From a virus, in the IMG/VR virus record IMGVR_UViG_3300046492_000342, positions 1 to 37,974 of that record: 37,974 nt of DNA; one strand, written 5' to 3'. Shown here in pieces: positions 27,067 to 35,962 of the stretch. How positions within the stretch are numbered: position 1 is the stretch's first letter; every line of letters begins with the position of its first letter. The notes under the pieces are model-generated. The model was not told where the DNA came from and ran no database searches. It saw nothing but the letters and a program-made list of their open reading frames with translations. The position numbers and the translations under genes are program-made.

Positions 27067-27783
27067 TTACGAGCCGATGCCCACGGACAGCAGCGCGGAG
27101 CGTAGGGAATTGGCCAATGCTTGCGTGCTGGCGGGGTCGGTGGCCGCACCGGCCAGGGCGGTGCTCGAGCGCGCGGCAAAAGCGGACGTGTCGGCGTAGG
27201 CGGCCGAGCCGAGCGCGCCGCCGTTGCCGATATTGAGAAACGCGCCCTCCGTCCCGGAAAAACCCAATGTGTTGGACACGGTGAGCGTTTTTCCGTCCGC
27301 ACCGGCGAGGGCCACGGAGCTGGCCACCGTGAACGTTTTCCCGTCGCCCAGCGTGAGCGTGGCCGAGCCCGCCGGCGCCGTAATGGTCACGCGGTTGACG
27401 GTTGAAAAGCGGGCCGTGTTGGGGGTGCCCGCGCCGATTTTGCCCGGGTGCTCCCAATCGGTTGGCGGCGCCACCTGGACGACGGCCACCTCGAGCGCCG
27501 CCACTTGCTTGCGTAGCTCGGCCAGGCGCGCGGACAGGTGGAGGGCCTGCGCGAGCTCGCGCTCGAGCTCCTGGACGCCTCGGGCCATGGCCAGCGCCGC
27601 GGCACTGGATCCGCTCGCCAGCTCGACAGCCAGCTCGCCCAGGTCGTTGGCGTTGGCGCCCCCCACGCGCACCATGAGGGCGGCCAGCGCGCGGGAAAAC
27701 TCCAGGCTCATGTATACATTGCCGGCGGCGTCCACGCGGCCAATGGCGGCGCGCTGGGGGAATAGGGTTAGCGGCTCGCCCAT
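27067..27783 (-). CDS. Tail fibre/needle-like protein with coiled coil (238 aa)
   Basis: A 238-residue protein. Residues about 55-105 form a heptad-like coiled coil (VQELERELAQALHLSARLAE, ALEVAVVQVA). The second half is beta-rich (RVTITAPAGSATLTLGDGKT, VALAGADGKTLTVSNTLGFS) and repeats a GKT(F/L)TV unit, as in fibre shafts. It is encoded between the gp10-like stabiliser and the tailspike, where P22-like phages have the tail needle. The role is inferred from that place and composition. Its stop is followed at 27013-27066 by a short non-coding gap with no clear signal. Confidence 0.6.
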   Translation of the reverse strand: MGEPLTLFPQRAAIGRVDAAGNVYMSLEFSRALAALMVRVGGANANDLGELAVELASGSSAAALAMARGVQELERELAQALHLSARLAELRKQVAALEVAVVQVAPPTDWEHPGKIGAGTPNTARFSTVNRVTITAPAGSATLTLGDGKTFTVASSVALAGADGKTLTVSNTLGFSGTEGAFLNIGNGGALGSAAYADTSAFAARSSTALAGAATDPASTQALANSLRSALLSVGIGS

Positions 27784-29225
27784 TATCGCCCCGTGTCCAC
27801 GGCGTCGACGGTGGCGGCCATGATGGCGCGCTTTACCGGATCCGAAATGGAAACCTCGAACACGCGGTCCCGGGCCATGCCCAGCCGGTCGACGGTGACG
27901 CGCCGGCCGTACTCGCCCATGCGGCCCATGGGCACCTGGAGCCGGCCGGGCCAGGTGCGCCCGCCGTTATTGGACCACCGGAGCATGAGCGCCGGGTCCG
28001 CGCCCTGGCCGCTCTCGAGGCCGACGCCGGTTTCCATGTCCAGCTGCAGGCGGTTATACCGCACCTCGTTGCCGCCCAGGCCCGAAAGGTGGGGGCTCGA
28101 GCGGAGCGCCACCAGCGGGGCGCCGTCGTCGTCGTAACAGTCGAGGTCCAGCTCGTAGAGGCGGCCGTCCGCGCAATCGCCCACCACGTGGAGGCCGTTA
28201 TAGATCATGTGGCACGCGGCCCGGTGCCGGCCGAAATTGCCGGTGTTCGGGTCCAGATACGCGCGCTCGTGCCACAGTTGCGTGGCCACGTCATAGCACC
28301 AGGTCGCGCCGGCAGTCGGGAACGACAGCATGTAAAACGTGTGGCCCTCCTGTTGATAGGCCCAGGCCTGCGCGTCCGCAATGGTGGCGTAATTCTGGAT
28401 TGCGTACTCAATGCCCCCGTGGGACACGCGCTCCGGGGTGTAGCCGTTGAGGCGCCACACGATGCCCCGGCCGTCCTTGTCTCCGCCCAGCCAATAGATG
28501 GTGTTGTCCAGATCCACGACGGAGTGGGGCGCGTCGCACCCTTTCTCAATGGCGGCGTTGGTGTCCCGCATGAACAGAAAGTCCCCGCCGGCCACCGCGC
28601 GCCAGATTTCGGCCGTGGTGCGTTTGAAAATGAGCAGCTCCTCATGGTTGAGGATATGGCGGACGATCGGTTCGGCGTTGCTGTTGGCCGTGGCAAAGTC
28701 CAGCGCGTCGAAAGTCACGCCGTCGCCGGTCGTGATGTAGAAAACGGCGGTGCCCGGCTTGTTGAAAATGAAAACGGTTTTGCCGTATTCGACGTTGCCG
28801 GAGCCATAAAACGCCTCGTCCGTGATTCGCGCCAGCGCGTCCGTTTGCAGGCCCAGCGTGTAGCCGTCCGTCCCCGAAATCAGCACGGCGGTGGTGCCGT
28901 CGTCCTTGATCCGCACCGGGTCGGTGCCCGGCGTGATGGTGCCCACTAGGCGCGCGGACCAGTCGGCGGCCACGCGGTAGACGGCCCCGCCTTGCACGGC
29001 GATGGCGTCGCCCACCGTGGGCGTGTATATCGCGCGGATCCCGCCCTCCCCGGGCAGCGTGGCCAGCCGGCGCAAACCGGGCGTGCCGAACAGCGCGCGC
29101 ACCGTTTTGGCGGTGCCCGACTCGCCCAGCACCGGGTAAAGATTCACGCACCGTTGCGCGTCCAGTTTGAGCGAGCGCGACAAATACGCCCCGCCCACGA
29201 AGGGGAATTCCATTCCTTTTGCCAT
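27783..29225 (-). CDS. Packaged-DNA stabilisation protein, P22 gp10-like (480 aa)
   Basis: A 480-residue neck protein, close to the P22 gp10 length of about 470. Family features that I recognise: FPFVGGAYLSRSLKLDAQRC near the N-terminus, with CVNLYPV, then repeated blades with DGYTLG, FDALDFATANSNAEPI, AYQQEGHTFYML and DVATQLWHERAY. It plugs the portal and gp4 ring after packaging. It starts at the TAATG overlap with the upstream ejection-protein gene. Confidence 0.9.
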   Translation of the reverse strand: MAKGMEFPFVGGAYLSRSLKLDAQRCVNLYPVLGESGTAKTVRALFGTPGLRRLATLPGEGGIRAIYTPTVGDAIAVQGGAVYRVAADWSARLVGTITPGTDPVRIKDDGTTAVLISGTDGYTLGLQTDALARITDEAFYGSGNVEYGKTVFIFNKPGTAVFYITTGDGVTFDALDFATANSNAEPIVRHILNHEELLIFKRTTAEIWRAVAGGDFLFMRDTNAAIEKGCDAPHSVVDLDNTIYWLGGDKDGRGIVWRLNGYTPERVSHGGIEYAIQNYATIADAQAWAYQQEGHTFYMLSFPTAGATWCYDVATQLWHERAYLDPNTGNFGRHRAACHMIYNGLHVVGDCADGRLYELDLDCYDDDGAPLVALRSSPHLSGLGGNEVRYNRLQLDMETGVGLESGQGADPALMLRWSNNGGRTWPGRLQVPMGRMGEYGRRVTVDRLGMARDRVFEVSISDPVKRAIMAATVDAVDTGR

Positions 29226-31078
29226 TATTTCGCCTTGTCCGGGTTGACGGCCGCATCCACGCGGCGCTTGAGCACGGCGGACTGGACTTTCCCATCAATG
29301 AATTTGGTTGCGGTCGACAGGCCGGGCGTGCCTTGCCCCACGGCGGCCGTTTTGTTCCAGGCGCGCAGCAGCGCGGACGCGGTGTTCGAGGTGTTGCGGG
29401 TGCCCTCCGGCGAGGTGAGCACGTCGCGCGCCGTTTCGGCAAAATCGCGCAGCTGGGAGGCGCCTTGCTTGCCGAACACCACCTCGAGTTTGCCCTCGGC
29501 GTCCATGCCCTGGACCAGCTTGTCGAAACGGTTAAACCGGGCCACGGTGTCGCCGGCCGTGTTGGCCGGTACGCCCGCCGGGAACATGGTGTCCTTGAGC
29601 TTGTCGAGCGTCGCGCCCTGGAGCTCTTTCCAGGCCTGGAGGCCGTCGTCGCCGGCGCCAGCGGTCAACACGCGGCGCACGTGGCGCACGTCGTCCGTGC
29701 TCCCGCTGAAAATAGCATGGTCGGCCACGTCCTCGAGCGCGACGGCGCGGTCGGAGGTGCCGCGCTTGGTGCGGAGCATCTTGTCGACCACGCCGACGTT
29801 TTCAAACTGGCGGGCCATGTTCGTGTTGAGGCGCCGGGCCTCGCGGTACAGATCCCCGCCGGTCGCGTCGGTGGCGCCGTCGATAAGGCGTTTCACGTCC
29901 CCGATATGCGCCTCGTTGGGGGTGCCGGGCGTGGTGAGGCGGCCCGCCATTTTGCGCAGCTCCTCCATGTCGTTGAGCGGGATCGTGCCCGCGCCCTCCG
30001 GGTCCAGCTTGGCCAGCTTGGCGCGCACCGCAGCCAGCATGGGCACGTTGTTGGTGTCGATTTCGGCGGAGTGCTTTTCCAGATAGTCGGCCAGGGTCTT
30101 GTAGGGCACCGGCTCGGCCATTTCGCCCGCCTCGCGTGCGGCGGTGTAGGCCTGGTTCACCTCGGCTTTGGCGGCCTCGTATTTCTTGACGAGCGCGGCG
30201 TCGACCACGCGGCCGGTGGCGCGGAGCCCGTAAGCCTGCGCGCCGGTTTGGTCCCGGAAAGCGTCGAAATTCTGCAGGAGCTGTTGATTCTGTTCCACGG
30301 CGCGATTGCGCAGCGGGGCGCCCTCGGGTTGCTTGGCGACTTCCTGCTCGAATGCCACCTGGTCAAAATCGCTCGTGCGCTGGCCCTTGGTCAGTTTCAC
30401 GGGCACCGGCAGGGCCTGCGCGCGCGCCACCCGCTGCGCCTCCTCGGTGGCCTTGGCCGCTCCCACGCCGGATAGGGTGGGCTTTGCCGGGGTCACGAGC
30501 TCGCGCAGGGTGCCGCGCGTGCCGTTGGCCAGCGTGGCCGCGTCGGTTGCTTCCATGGCCGCGGCGGACGGTGCCGCCAGGCCGCGGAGGGCGGTTCCGG
30601 TGCTCGAAACGGCACGGCCCACGTTGGCGATTTCCGCCGAGGGCAGCGCCGCCAGCGGAGCGGTGACGGTGGCCAGGCCCTCCAGGATCTTGCGGCCGGT
30701 GTTGGTGGCGGGCGGGCGGGCGATTTTCTCGGCCACGCGGGAGCCGAATTCCTCGCCCTCCTGCGCGCCTTGGGGCGTGCCGAAATGCCCGCCCACCAGC
30801 GATTTGCCCATGCCGGCCAGCGAGCCGATGACGCCGCCCGCCATTGCGGATCCGGCGGACAATGCGGCATCGACCGGGCCGACAAGTACGCCGAGCAGAT
30901 TGTCGCGGGGCTCGTCAGACGGCTTGCCCACGTTGCGATTGCCGGCCACGCCGCCGCCCGGCACTTGGGCGCCCGGGTCGACGGGGCGCGCGCTGGCCAG
31001 GTCGAACCCGCCGCGCGCTGCAGGTGCCGCCGGGGCGGTTGGGGCCACCGGCTTGGCGGTGTTGAGGTCAAATCCCAT
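29225..31078 (-). CDS. Large internal/ejection-type virion protein (617 aa)
   Basis: A 617-residue protein with a Pro/Ala-rich N-terminus, a Gly-rich hydrophobic segment (AMAGGVIGSLAGMGKSLVGG, about 75-95) and long helical regions (EQEVAKQ..., KKYEAAKAEVNQAYTAAREA). These traits fit the proteins that P22-like phages inject with their DNA (gp16-like place in the gene order). Exact family was not recognised. I start at ATG 31078; a TTG one codon earlier also exists. Its ATG overlaps the upstream stop by one base. Confidence 0.7.
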   Translation of the reverse strand: MGFDLNTAKPVAPTAPAAPAARGGFDLASARPVDPGAQVPGGGVAGNRNVGKPSDEPRDNLLGVLVGPVDAALSAGSAMAGGVIGSLAGMGKSLVGGHFGTPQGAQEGEEFGSRVAEKIARPPATNTGRKILEGLATVTAPLAALPSAEIANVGRAVSSTGTALRGLAAPSAAAMEATDAATLANGTRGTLRELVTPAKPTLSGVGAAKATEEAQRVARAQALPVPVKLTKGQRTSDFDQVAFEQEVAKQPEGAPLRNRAVEQNQQLLQNFDAFRDQTGAQAYGLRATGRVVDAALVKKYEAAKAEVNQAYTAAREAGEMAEPVPYKTLADYLEKHSAEIDTNNVPMLAAVRAKLAKLDPEGAGTIPLNDMEELRKMAGRLTTPGTPNEAHIGDVKRLIDGATDATGGDLYREARRLNTNMARQFENVGVVDKMLRTKRGTSDRAVALEDVADHAIFSGSTDDVRHVRRVLTAGAGDDGLQAWKELQGATLDKLKDTMFPAGVPANTAGDTVARFNRFDKLVQGMDAEGKLEVVFGKQGASQLRDFAETARDVLTSPEGTRNTSNTASALLRAWNKTAAVGQGTPGLSTATKFIDGKVQSAVLKRRVDAAVNPDKAK

Positions 31079-32598
31079 CAATGCACCTCCTCGTATTGCG
31101 TGCCGTCCGGGCTCACATAGGCTTTGTTACCCTTGGCGTCCTGGTGGAGCGTCCAGCCCTTGGCGTTGGTTGGCGCCGGGGCCGCTCCGGCCTCGCCTGG
31201 CGTGCCGCCGTGGCGTTTCGCGGCAAAGGTCTGCGCGCCGTCCTTGCGGCCCGTGGTGCGCTCGTACTGGTCCAGCAGGCCCGCGCGCTGCGCGTCCATG
31301 AGGTCCAGATAGTGGCCGATAACGCCTTTCAGCTGGTCGCCGGTCTTGGCGTTGTCCAGGAGGTGGGCCAGCTCCTCGCGTTCGCCCACGCCGCCGCCGC
31401 CCGCCACGATCGCCTTTACCACCTCTTTGGCCACAATGCCCTTTACGGCGTCGAAATTGGTTGGGGCGGTGCTCCCGGTTTGCTGCGCCACGAAATTGGC
31501 CAGCTTGTTGTAGGCCGGGGAGCTCGTATTGTTGAGGTTGTCGGCCAGCTCGCCCAGCGTGTTGAGGTGGTCCACCGCGACGTTAAACGAGCGCAGGGAC
31601 GCGCCCTCTTTGCCGGTCGAAAAGGCCTTGAGCGCCTGATTTTTGGCCAGGTAGTCGCCCGCGTCGTAGGTCGGGTTGAGCTCCATGACGCGCGACATAA
31701 CCGCTTGGCCGCGGGGGCGGGCCAGCGCGAATCCGGACAGGCCGGGGAGCTTGCCGTCCGCGATCGCCTGCGCCAGGCCCTCGACGTCGCCACGTGGCGA
31801 GCCGTCCGGGTTCATGCCGGCCACGAGGAGCTGGGTTTTGTTCGATTCGCCCGCGCGCTTGTCCTGGAGGTCTTGGCCGCGGCGCGTGGTCGAATTGGTG
31901 GCGGCGTTGTCCGGCGTTTGGCCCTTTTTCGCCTGGCCGGTAACAACGAGCTTGCCCGTGGTCGGGTCGGTGAGCGTGGTTTCCACGTGGTCGCCCAGGT
32001 CGCGCGAGCCCACTACCGGCTTGGTGATTTCGACCAGCTTTTCGGCGCCCAGCTGCGAACCGCGTTTCCATGCTGCGAATCCGGCCGGATCCTTGGCCGG
32101 GTCCGGGATCCGCGCGACGGCCTGCTCCACCGAGCCCAGCTCTTTGGCGATGACGGGGCCGAGGTGCGGGTCGGAATACATGCCCTGCACCCATGCCGCG
32201 GCGCCGGCCTGGTCGCCTACATTGCCCAGCGCGTCGCGGTAACGTTGCGTGCGCAGGTTGATGGCCTCGAGCTCCGTTTTGCCCGCGGTGGCCGAGTCCT
32301 TGGCCGTTTCAGCCTTGGTTTTGGCCGCGTCGGCGGTCGCCTTGAGGCCCGAGAAATAGCCCTTCACGTTGCCCGCGGTGGCCAGGCCCTTGAGATAGCC
32401 CTCCCCGCCCGAGGGGTCCGCCTGCAGCGCGGCCCGTGCGCTTTGATTGTCGGCCAGGTCTTGGCGCGCGGCGTCGAGTTTGAGCCCGCCCTCGGCGTTT
32501 TGGAGCGCCAATTGCTTGAGGTTGGCTTGTTTGGTCGGCACCTCGAGCGGGTCGATTTCCGGCGGTCGCGCCAGTAGTGCAATGGTATTCGTTGCCAT
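31078..32598 (-). CDS. Internal/ejection-type virion protein (506 aa)
   Basis: A 506-residue helical protein. The N-terminus (AARQDLADNQSARAALQA...) and the C-terminal half (LNPTYDAGDYLAKNQALKAF, TGKEGASLRSFNVAVDHLNT, EELAHLLDNAKTG) match a protein pattern common in podovirus structural clusters, often annotated as internal virion protein. It occupies the gp20-like slot between two other injection-type proteins. The C-terminus (KGWTLHQDAKGNKAYVSPDG) is a short beta module of the kind found at virion protein ends. Function in DNA ejection is inferred. Confidence 0.72.
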   Translation of the reverse strand: MATNTIALLARPPEIDPLEVPTKQANLKQLALQNAEGGLKLDAARQDLADNQSARAALQADPSGGEGYLKGLATAGNVKGYFSGLKATADAAKTKAETAKDSATAGKTELEAINLRTQRYRDALGNVGDQAGAAAWVQGMYSDPHLGPVIAKELGSVEQAVARIPDPAKDPAGFAAWKRGSQLGAEKLVEITKPVVGSRDLGDHVETTLTDPTTGKLVVTGQAKKGQTPDNAATNSTTRRGQDLQDKRAGESNKTQLLVAGMNPDGSPRGDVEGLAQAIADGKLPGLSGFALARPRGQAVMSRVMELNPTYDAGDYLAKNQALKAFSTGKEGASLRSFNVAVDHLNTLGELADNLNNTSSPAYNKLANFVAQQTGSTAPTNFDAVKGIVAKEVVKAIVAGGGGVGEREELAHLLDNAKTGDQLKGVIGHYLDLMDAQRAGLLDQYERTTGRKDGAQTFAAKRHGGTPGEAGAAPAPTNAKGWTLHQDAKGNKAYVSPDGTQYEEVH

Positions 32599-32607
32599 GT
32601 TTCGCCC

Positions 32608-33357
32608 TTAGATGAGTACGTTTTCCACGGAACCGGAGCCGCCGCCGGTGGTCCAGGGGCCCGCCTGGTAGGCGTTGTAAAGGTTCTTGATACCTGAGCC
32701 CAGCGCGTTGGAGGTGGCCACGTAGCCGGACGCGCGCGCCTCGCCCATGGCGCCCAGGTTGTTGATGGTGTTGCCGGTGTAATTCGTGCCCAGCGTGTTG
32801 AGCTGGCCATTGGCGGCCGTGCCGGCGGTTTGCGTGGCGTTGGTCGCGGTTTGGCCGATGCCGGCCAGGCTGGCCAGGCGGTTAAACGTGGTGCTGTTGC
32901 GATCGAATGCCGCGCCGTACTCTTGGGACGCCTGGCCGCTGTTGAAACGGGCCAGGGCCTTGAGGACGGCGCCAGAACCACTCATTCCGGAGGCGGCGGC
33001 GCCACGGTTGATCCCGGCCTCCCCCTCCTGCAGGCGGAAAGCGTAGCCGGGATCCTTGGCCAGGCTATTGGCGTCGAACGTTCCGGAGAACTGGCCCCCG
33101 GTGCCCACGCCCGCCATGATCTGCGCCAGCGCGGATTTTCCCGCCTCGCGGTAGGGCGCCTGATCCTCGCGCGTTTGGGCCAGCTGCGCCAGCGTGTCCG
33201 AGCGGGAAATGTCGAACTGGCGGTCGCTCGTGGCCTGCGCGCCCTGCGCGGCCTGCTCCTGCGCGTTGGCCGCCTTGTTCGAGCCGTAAATGCTTGCGCC
33301 CGTCACGCCTACGGCGCCGATTGCGGCCCAGCCGGCCGCGGTAATTCCTAGAGACAT
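32608..33357 (-). CDS. DNA-transfer/injection protein, P22 gp7-like slot (249 aa)
   Basis: A 249-residue protein. The N-terminal hydrophobic segment (AAGWAAIGAVGVTGASIYGS) is followed by a Gln/Ala-rich helix (NKAANAQEQAAQGAQATSDR) and a FRLQEGEAGINRGAAASGMS motif. This order is typical of podovirus DNA-transfer proteins, sometimes called p32-like. Such proteins are carried in the head and enter the envelope with the DNA. It overlaps the upstream cupin-like gene by ten bases. Confidence 0.75.
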   Translation of the reverse strand: MSLGITAAGWAAIGAVGVTGASIYGSNKAANAQEQAAQGAQATSDRQFDISRSDTLAQLAQTREDQAPYREAGKSALAQIMAGVGTGGQFSGTFDANSLAKDPGYAFRLQEGEAGINRGAAASGMSGSGAVLKALARFNSGQASQEYGAAFDRNSTTFNRLASLAGIGQTATNATQTAGTAANGQLNTLGTNYTGNTINNLGAMGEARASGYVATSNALGSGIKNLYNAYQAGPWTTGGGSGSVENVLI

Positions 33358-33830
33358 AAGGGCACCTCGTTGGTGTTGGTCAGGGCGGCCACGCGGTTGC
33401 CGAGTAGCTCACTGTTTGGGGTGGTGCACAGGCGTTCGACAATGACGTCCATGTCCCGGCAGTCGTCCGGGTTTGCGTGGACGGTCGACCACGTGGCGCC
33501 CTCCTCGAAAGTGCGGCCCACGCGCTTGATGCCGGGGCGGGATAGGATCGTGCACGGTGCCTCGAGCACCTGGAGCCCGTCCTCGGTGAGCACCTCAATG
33601 CGGCCTTGGATGAGCATGGCCAGGTGCTCGGTTTTGTGGATGGCGCCCGTCAGCACCGTCCAGGGCGGGACACGCATTTCGCGCACGTAGACGCCCGGGG
33701 CGTAGTGGTGCACGACGGGGCAATCCCGTTGCTCTTTCTCGAGGATGGCCGCCTCGAGGGCAAAAATCTGGCGGCGCAGGGTGGAGCGCGCGTCCAGCTC
33801 GCCCGAGTAGGAAACGGACGTCAGGTTCAT
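33348..33830 (-). CDS. Cupin-like virion-cluster protein (160 aa)
   Basis: A 160-residue protein with a jelly-roll pattern: VHHYAPGVYVREMRVPPWTV, then HKTEHLAMLIQGRIEVLTED and GRTFEEGATWSTVHANPDDC. The His residues and the spacing resemble a cupin metal site, and phages often have such a protein between adaptor and ejection genes. Its function is unknown. I take ATG 33830, which overlaps the upstream stop as ATGA. ATG 33836, two codons earlier, is possible. Confidence 0.75.
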   Translation of the reverse strand: MNLTSVSYSGELDARSTLRRQIFALEAAILEKEQRDCPVVHHYAPGVYVREMRVPPWTVLTGAIHKTEHLAMLIQGRIEVLTEDGLQVLEAPCTILSRPGIKRVGRTFEEGATWSTVHANPDDCRDMDVIVERLCTTPNSELLGNRVAALTNTNEVPLCL

Positions 33831-34219
33831 ACCCATGCCGGCGCGAGGCCGTGGGGCGTTTCGTCCACGGAGATACAGTCCGGCAGGTCGGGGGCGTCGT
33901 AGCTGATGAGCTGTTTGCGCAGGCCCGCCCATTGCTGCAGGCGCATTCCCGTGGTGGTCAGGTCGGCGCCGAACTCGTCGCCAATCTCGGCCGTCACGCC
34001 CAAAATGAGCGCCTCGTCCCAATGCTCCCCGAGCTGGGTGTCCGTAGCGGGTAGCGGATCCGGCCAGGTGTAGCCGTGCACCGGCAGCGCCGAAATGAGG
34101 CGGCCCAGCGCGTCCAGGGCGATTTGGAGGTCGTCCGGGTTGGCCGTTTCCCCGCGCGCCAGGTTGCCAACTTTCTGGAGCGCCTTCTCGGCAATTTTCG
34201 CGCGGGTCAATGCGGCCAT
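33827..34219 (-). CDS. Head-to-tail adaptor, P22 gp4-like (130 aa)
   Basis: A 130-residue protein, close to the length of P22 gp4 (166) and relatives. ALTRAKIAEKALQKVGNLAR followed by ALDALGRLISALPVHG is the helical signature of tail accessory factor gp4. A further ALILGVTAEIGDEFG segment fits the family. It binds under the portal and receives the gp10-like protein. It is followed by the cupin-like gene with a four-base overlap. Confidence 0.85.
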   Translation of the reverse strand: MAALTRAKIAEKALQKVGNLARGETANPDDLQIALDALGRLISALPVHGYTWPDPLPATDTQLGEHWDEALILGVTAEIGDEFGADLTTTGMRLQQWAGLRKQLISYDAPDLPDCISVDETPHGLAPAWV

Positions 34220-34225
34220 GGTTGC

Positions 34226-34861
34226 TTAGGCCGGCTCGGCGGTGAATGGGTAACGCTGCATTTGCACTTGCGAGCGTTTGCCGTTTTCGTCCTCGACAAT
34301 GGTGTCGATGGTCGAATTGCGCAGCACCTCGACGTAGGCCGCGTCCACGATGACGGGCACGCCGCGCTTGATCTGGACCAGGTGGCCATTCACGCCGACT
34401 TTCACGTCCTCTTTCTCGGACTCGGTGGCCATGACGGTGACGCGCATTTTGCGCGAACCGGCGAGCGAGCCGTCCAGGGCACGGAGCGCGCCCTCTTTCG
34501 GCAGGCCCTCGCCATTGTCCGGGACCAGCGCCTCCGGCACGATCGCCGCGGCGGTAGCGGCGCGCGCCTGCGCCAGGTCGGCCGCTTGCGAGGCGTTCAA
34601 AGCCAGCAATTGGGCCATTTGGGCCTGCATGGCGGCCATTTGGGTGGCCAGGTCGTCGGCAGCGGCAGGCGCCGGGGCAGGGGTTTCGGTGGCCGCGGGG
34701 GCCGGGATCGGTGCCGGGGTGGCGGCGGACAGCTGCGCATTGGCGAGCAGCAGCTCCACCAGGTCGTTTTTCGTCATTGCCGGAGTGGCCGGCAGGCTGG
34801 CGCCGGTGGCCAGTGCCAGGAGGTCGGCTTTGTTCTTGGCGTTCAATTCGTCGCGGGTCAT
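34226..34861 (-). CDS. Virion-cluster protein with HeH/LEM-like N-terminus (211 aa)
   Basis: A 211-residue protein. The N-terminus (MTRDELNAKNKADLLALATG, MTKNDLVELLLA) is similar to HeH/LEM-type short DNA- or protein-binding helices. An Ala/Pro linker follows, then a coiled coil (AAMQAQMAQLLALNASQAAD). The C-terminal domain (KVGVNGHLVQIKRGVPVIVD, AAYVEVLRNSTID) is shared by many phage proteins coded just after the capsid gene. Role is unknown. It may decorate or complete the head. Confidence 0.7.
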   Translation of the reverse strand: MTRDELNAKNKADLLALATGASLPATPAMTKNDLVELLLANAQLSAATPAPIPAPAATETPAPAPAAADDLATQMAAMQAQMAQLLALNASQAADLAQARAATAAAIVPEALVPDNGEGLPKEGALRALDGSLAGSRKMRVTVMATESEKEDVKVGVNGHLVQIKRGVPVIVDAAYVEVLRNSTIDTIVEDENGKRSQVQMQRYPFTAEPA

Positions 34862-34891
34862 GGTGTTGGGTTCCGTAGGTTAGAGGGCAGG

Positions 34892-34920
34892 AAAAAAGCG
34901 GGCGCCGTACTGGCCGCCCA
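34892..34920 (-). terminator. Intrinsic terminator behind the major capsid gene
   Basis: On the minus strand, GGGCG...CGCCC with an inner CC/GG pairing, then G-C and TTTTTT. It lies 20 bases after the capsid stop. A leaky terminator here would give the capsid gene higher expression than the genes behind it. Confidence 0.75.
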
Positions 34921-34938
34921 CAAACATGCCGCGCTCGA

Positions 34939-35940
34939 TTAGGTCAGGGTGTTGGGGTTGGTGTGCTCGATGCGAATCATCCACGCGTCATTGAGGATTT
35001 TCGTGGTCGTGATCGTTTTCCAGCCGGACGTGGCGCGCTGGTTCAGCGGATCCGCGGCGCCGGCCGAGCCCAGCGGCTTGATGATGTTTTGCATTGCATT
35101 GCCGGCCAGCGGGCACACGCCGTAAGCGTTGGCGCCAATGATGAGCGTTGCATAAACGTCGTTGTTCACGCCGCCGGTGCTGATCTGGCCCGCTGCGCCG
35201 ATCGCTGCGCCGGTGTTCGGGAACACTTTGCAGTTGGTCGAGCGGAAGAAACGCACGTTGCGGAATGCGCCCACTTCGTCGTCCTCGGCCTTCATGGCGG
35301 ACGAGTAGTTCGACACGGGGATATAGCCGGTGATCTGCTCGAGCACGGCCTCGGTGTCCGGGTGCACCAGGCCGATATAGGCCGCGCGGATTGGCTGGGT
35401 GCCGATGCCGTTGGTAGCCGATACCATGTCGCGCACGAATTTGGCGTTCTGGCGGTTCAGGGCCCGGATGGCGGTGCGCAGGGCGATACTGTCAATCGGG
35501 TTGGTCAGGCCGCCGCGGGTGGTGCCGTTCGAGTAAATCACATTGGTGCCGGCGACGAGCACGTCGCGGCGCACGATATCGACGGTAACGCCGCCCTGCT
35601 CGCCCAGCACAGTGCCGGCTTCGGTCAGCACCGGGTCCTGGTTGGTCAGGTCGACCATATCGGAAACGGTCAGGAAATCGCCGTACTGCGCCAGGTTGGC
35701 GGTGACGTCGGTAACGGTCAGCGAATTGCCGGCCGGGGTAACGCCCTCGGTCAGGGCCGTGGTGGCCGGCGCCAGGGACTCGTAGCGGCGGAACTTGATT
35801 TGATTGCCGGAGCGGGTCTTGATCGGTCGCACCTGGCCAAAACGGCCGTGCACGTCCGCCGGGATGGCGCGGTCCAGGAGGTTGCGATCGTAAAACGCTT
35901 GAATTGCTGGGGGGATATTCCCCGTGGTCATGGTAGGCAT
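34939..35940 (-). CDS. Major capsid protein, N4-gp56 family (333 aa)
   Basis: A 333-residue capsid protein, within the N4-gp56 range. Family features: IPPAIQAFYDRNLLDRAIPA near the N-terminus, KTRSGNQIKFRRYESLAPAT then ALTEGVTPAG, and a C-terminal GANAYGVCPLAG...IKPLGSAGAADPLNQRAT segment typical of this family. It forms the HK97-fold shell. Scaffold lies directly before it. GGGA is the ribosome site. It is followed by a terminator-like hairpin. Confidence 0.92.
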   Translation of the reverse strand: MPTMTTGNIPPAIQAFYDRNLLDRAIPADVHGRFGQVRPIKTRSGNQIKFRRYESLAPATTALTEGVTPAGNSLTVTDVTANLAQYGDFLTVSDMVDLTNQDPVLTEAGTVLGEQGGVTVDIVRRDVLVAGTNVIYSNGTTRGGLTNPIDSIALRTAIRALNRQNAKFVRDMVSATNGIGTQPIRAAYIGLVHPDTEAVLEQITGYIPVSNYSSAMKAEDDEVGAFRNVRFFRSTNCKVFPNTGAAIGAAGQISTGGVNNDVYATLIIGANAYGVCPLAGNAMQNIIKPLGSAGAADPLNQRATSGWKTITTTKILNDAWMIRIEHTNPNTLT

Positions 35941-35962
35941 GATTTATTTCCCAATGAAGAAA

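Noticed and set aside
31081-32577. A 498-codon plus-strand frame mirroring the 506-residue ejection protein
   Set aside because: Nearly the same limits as the real gene on the other strand and typical shadow composition.
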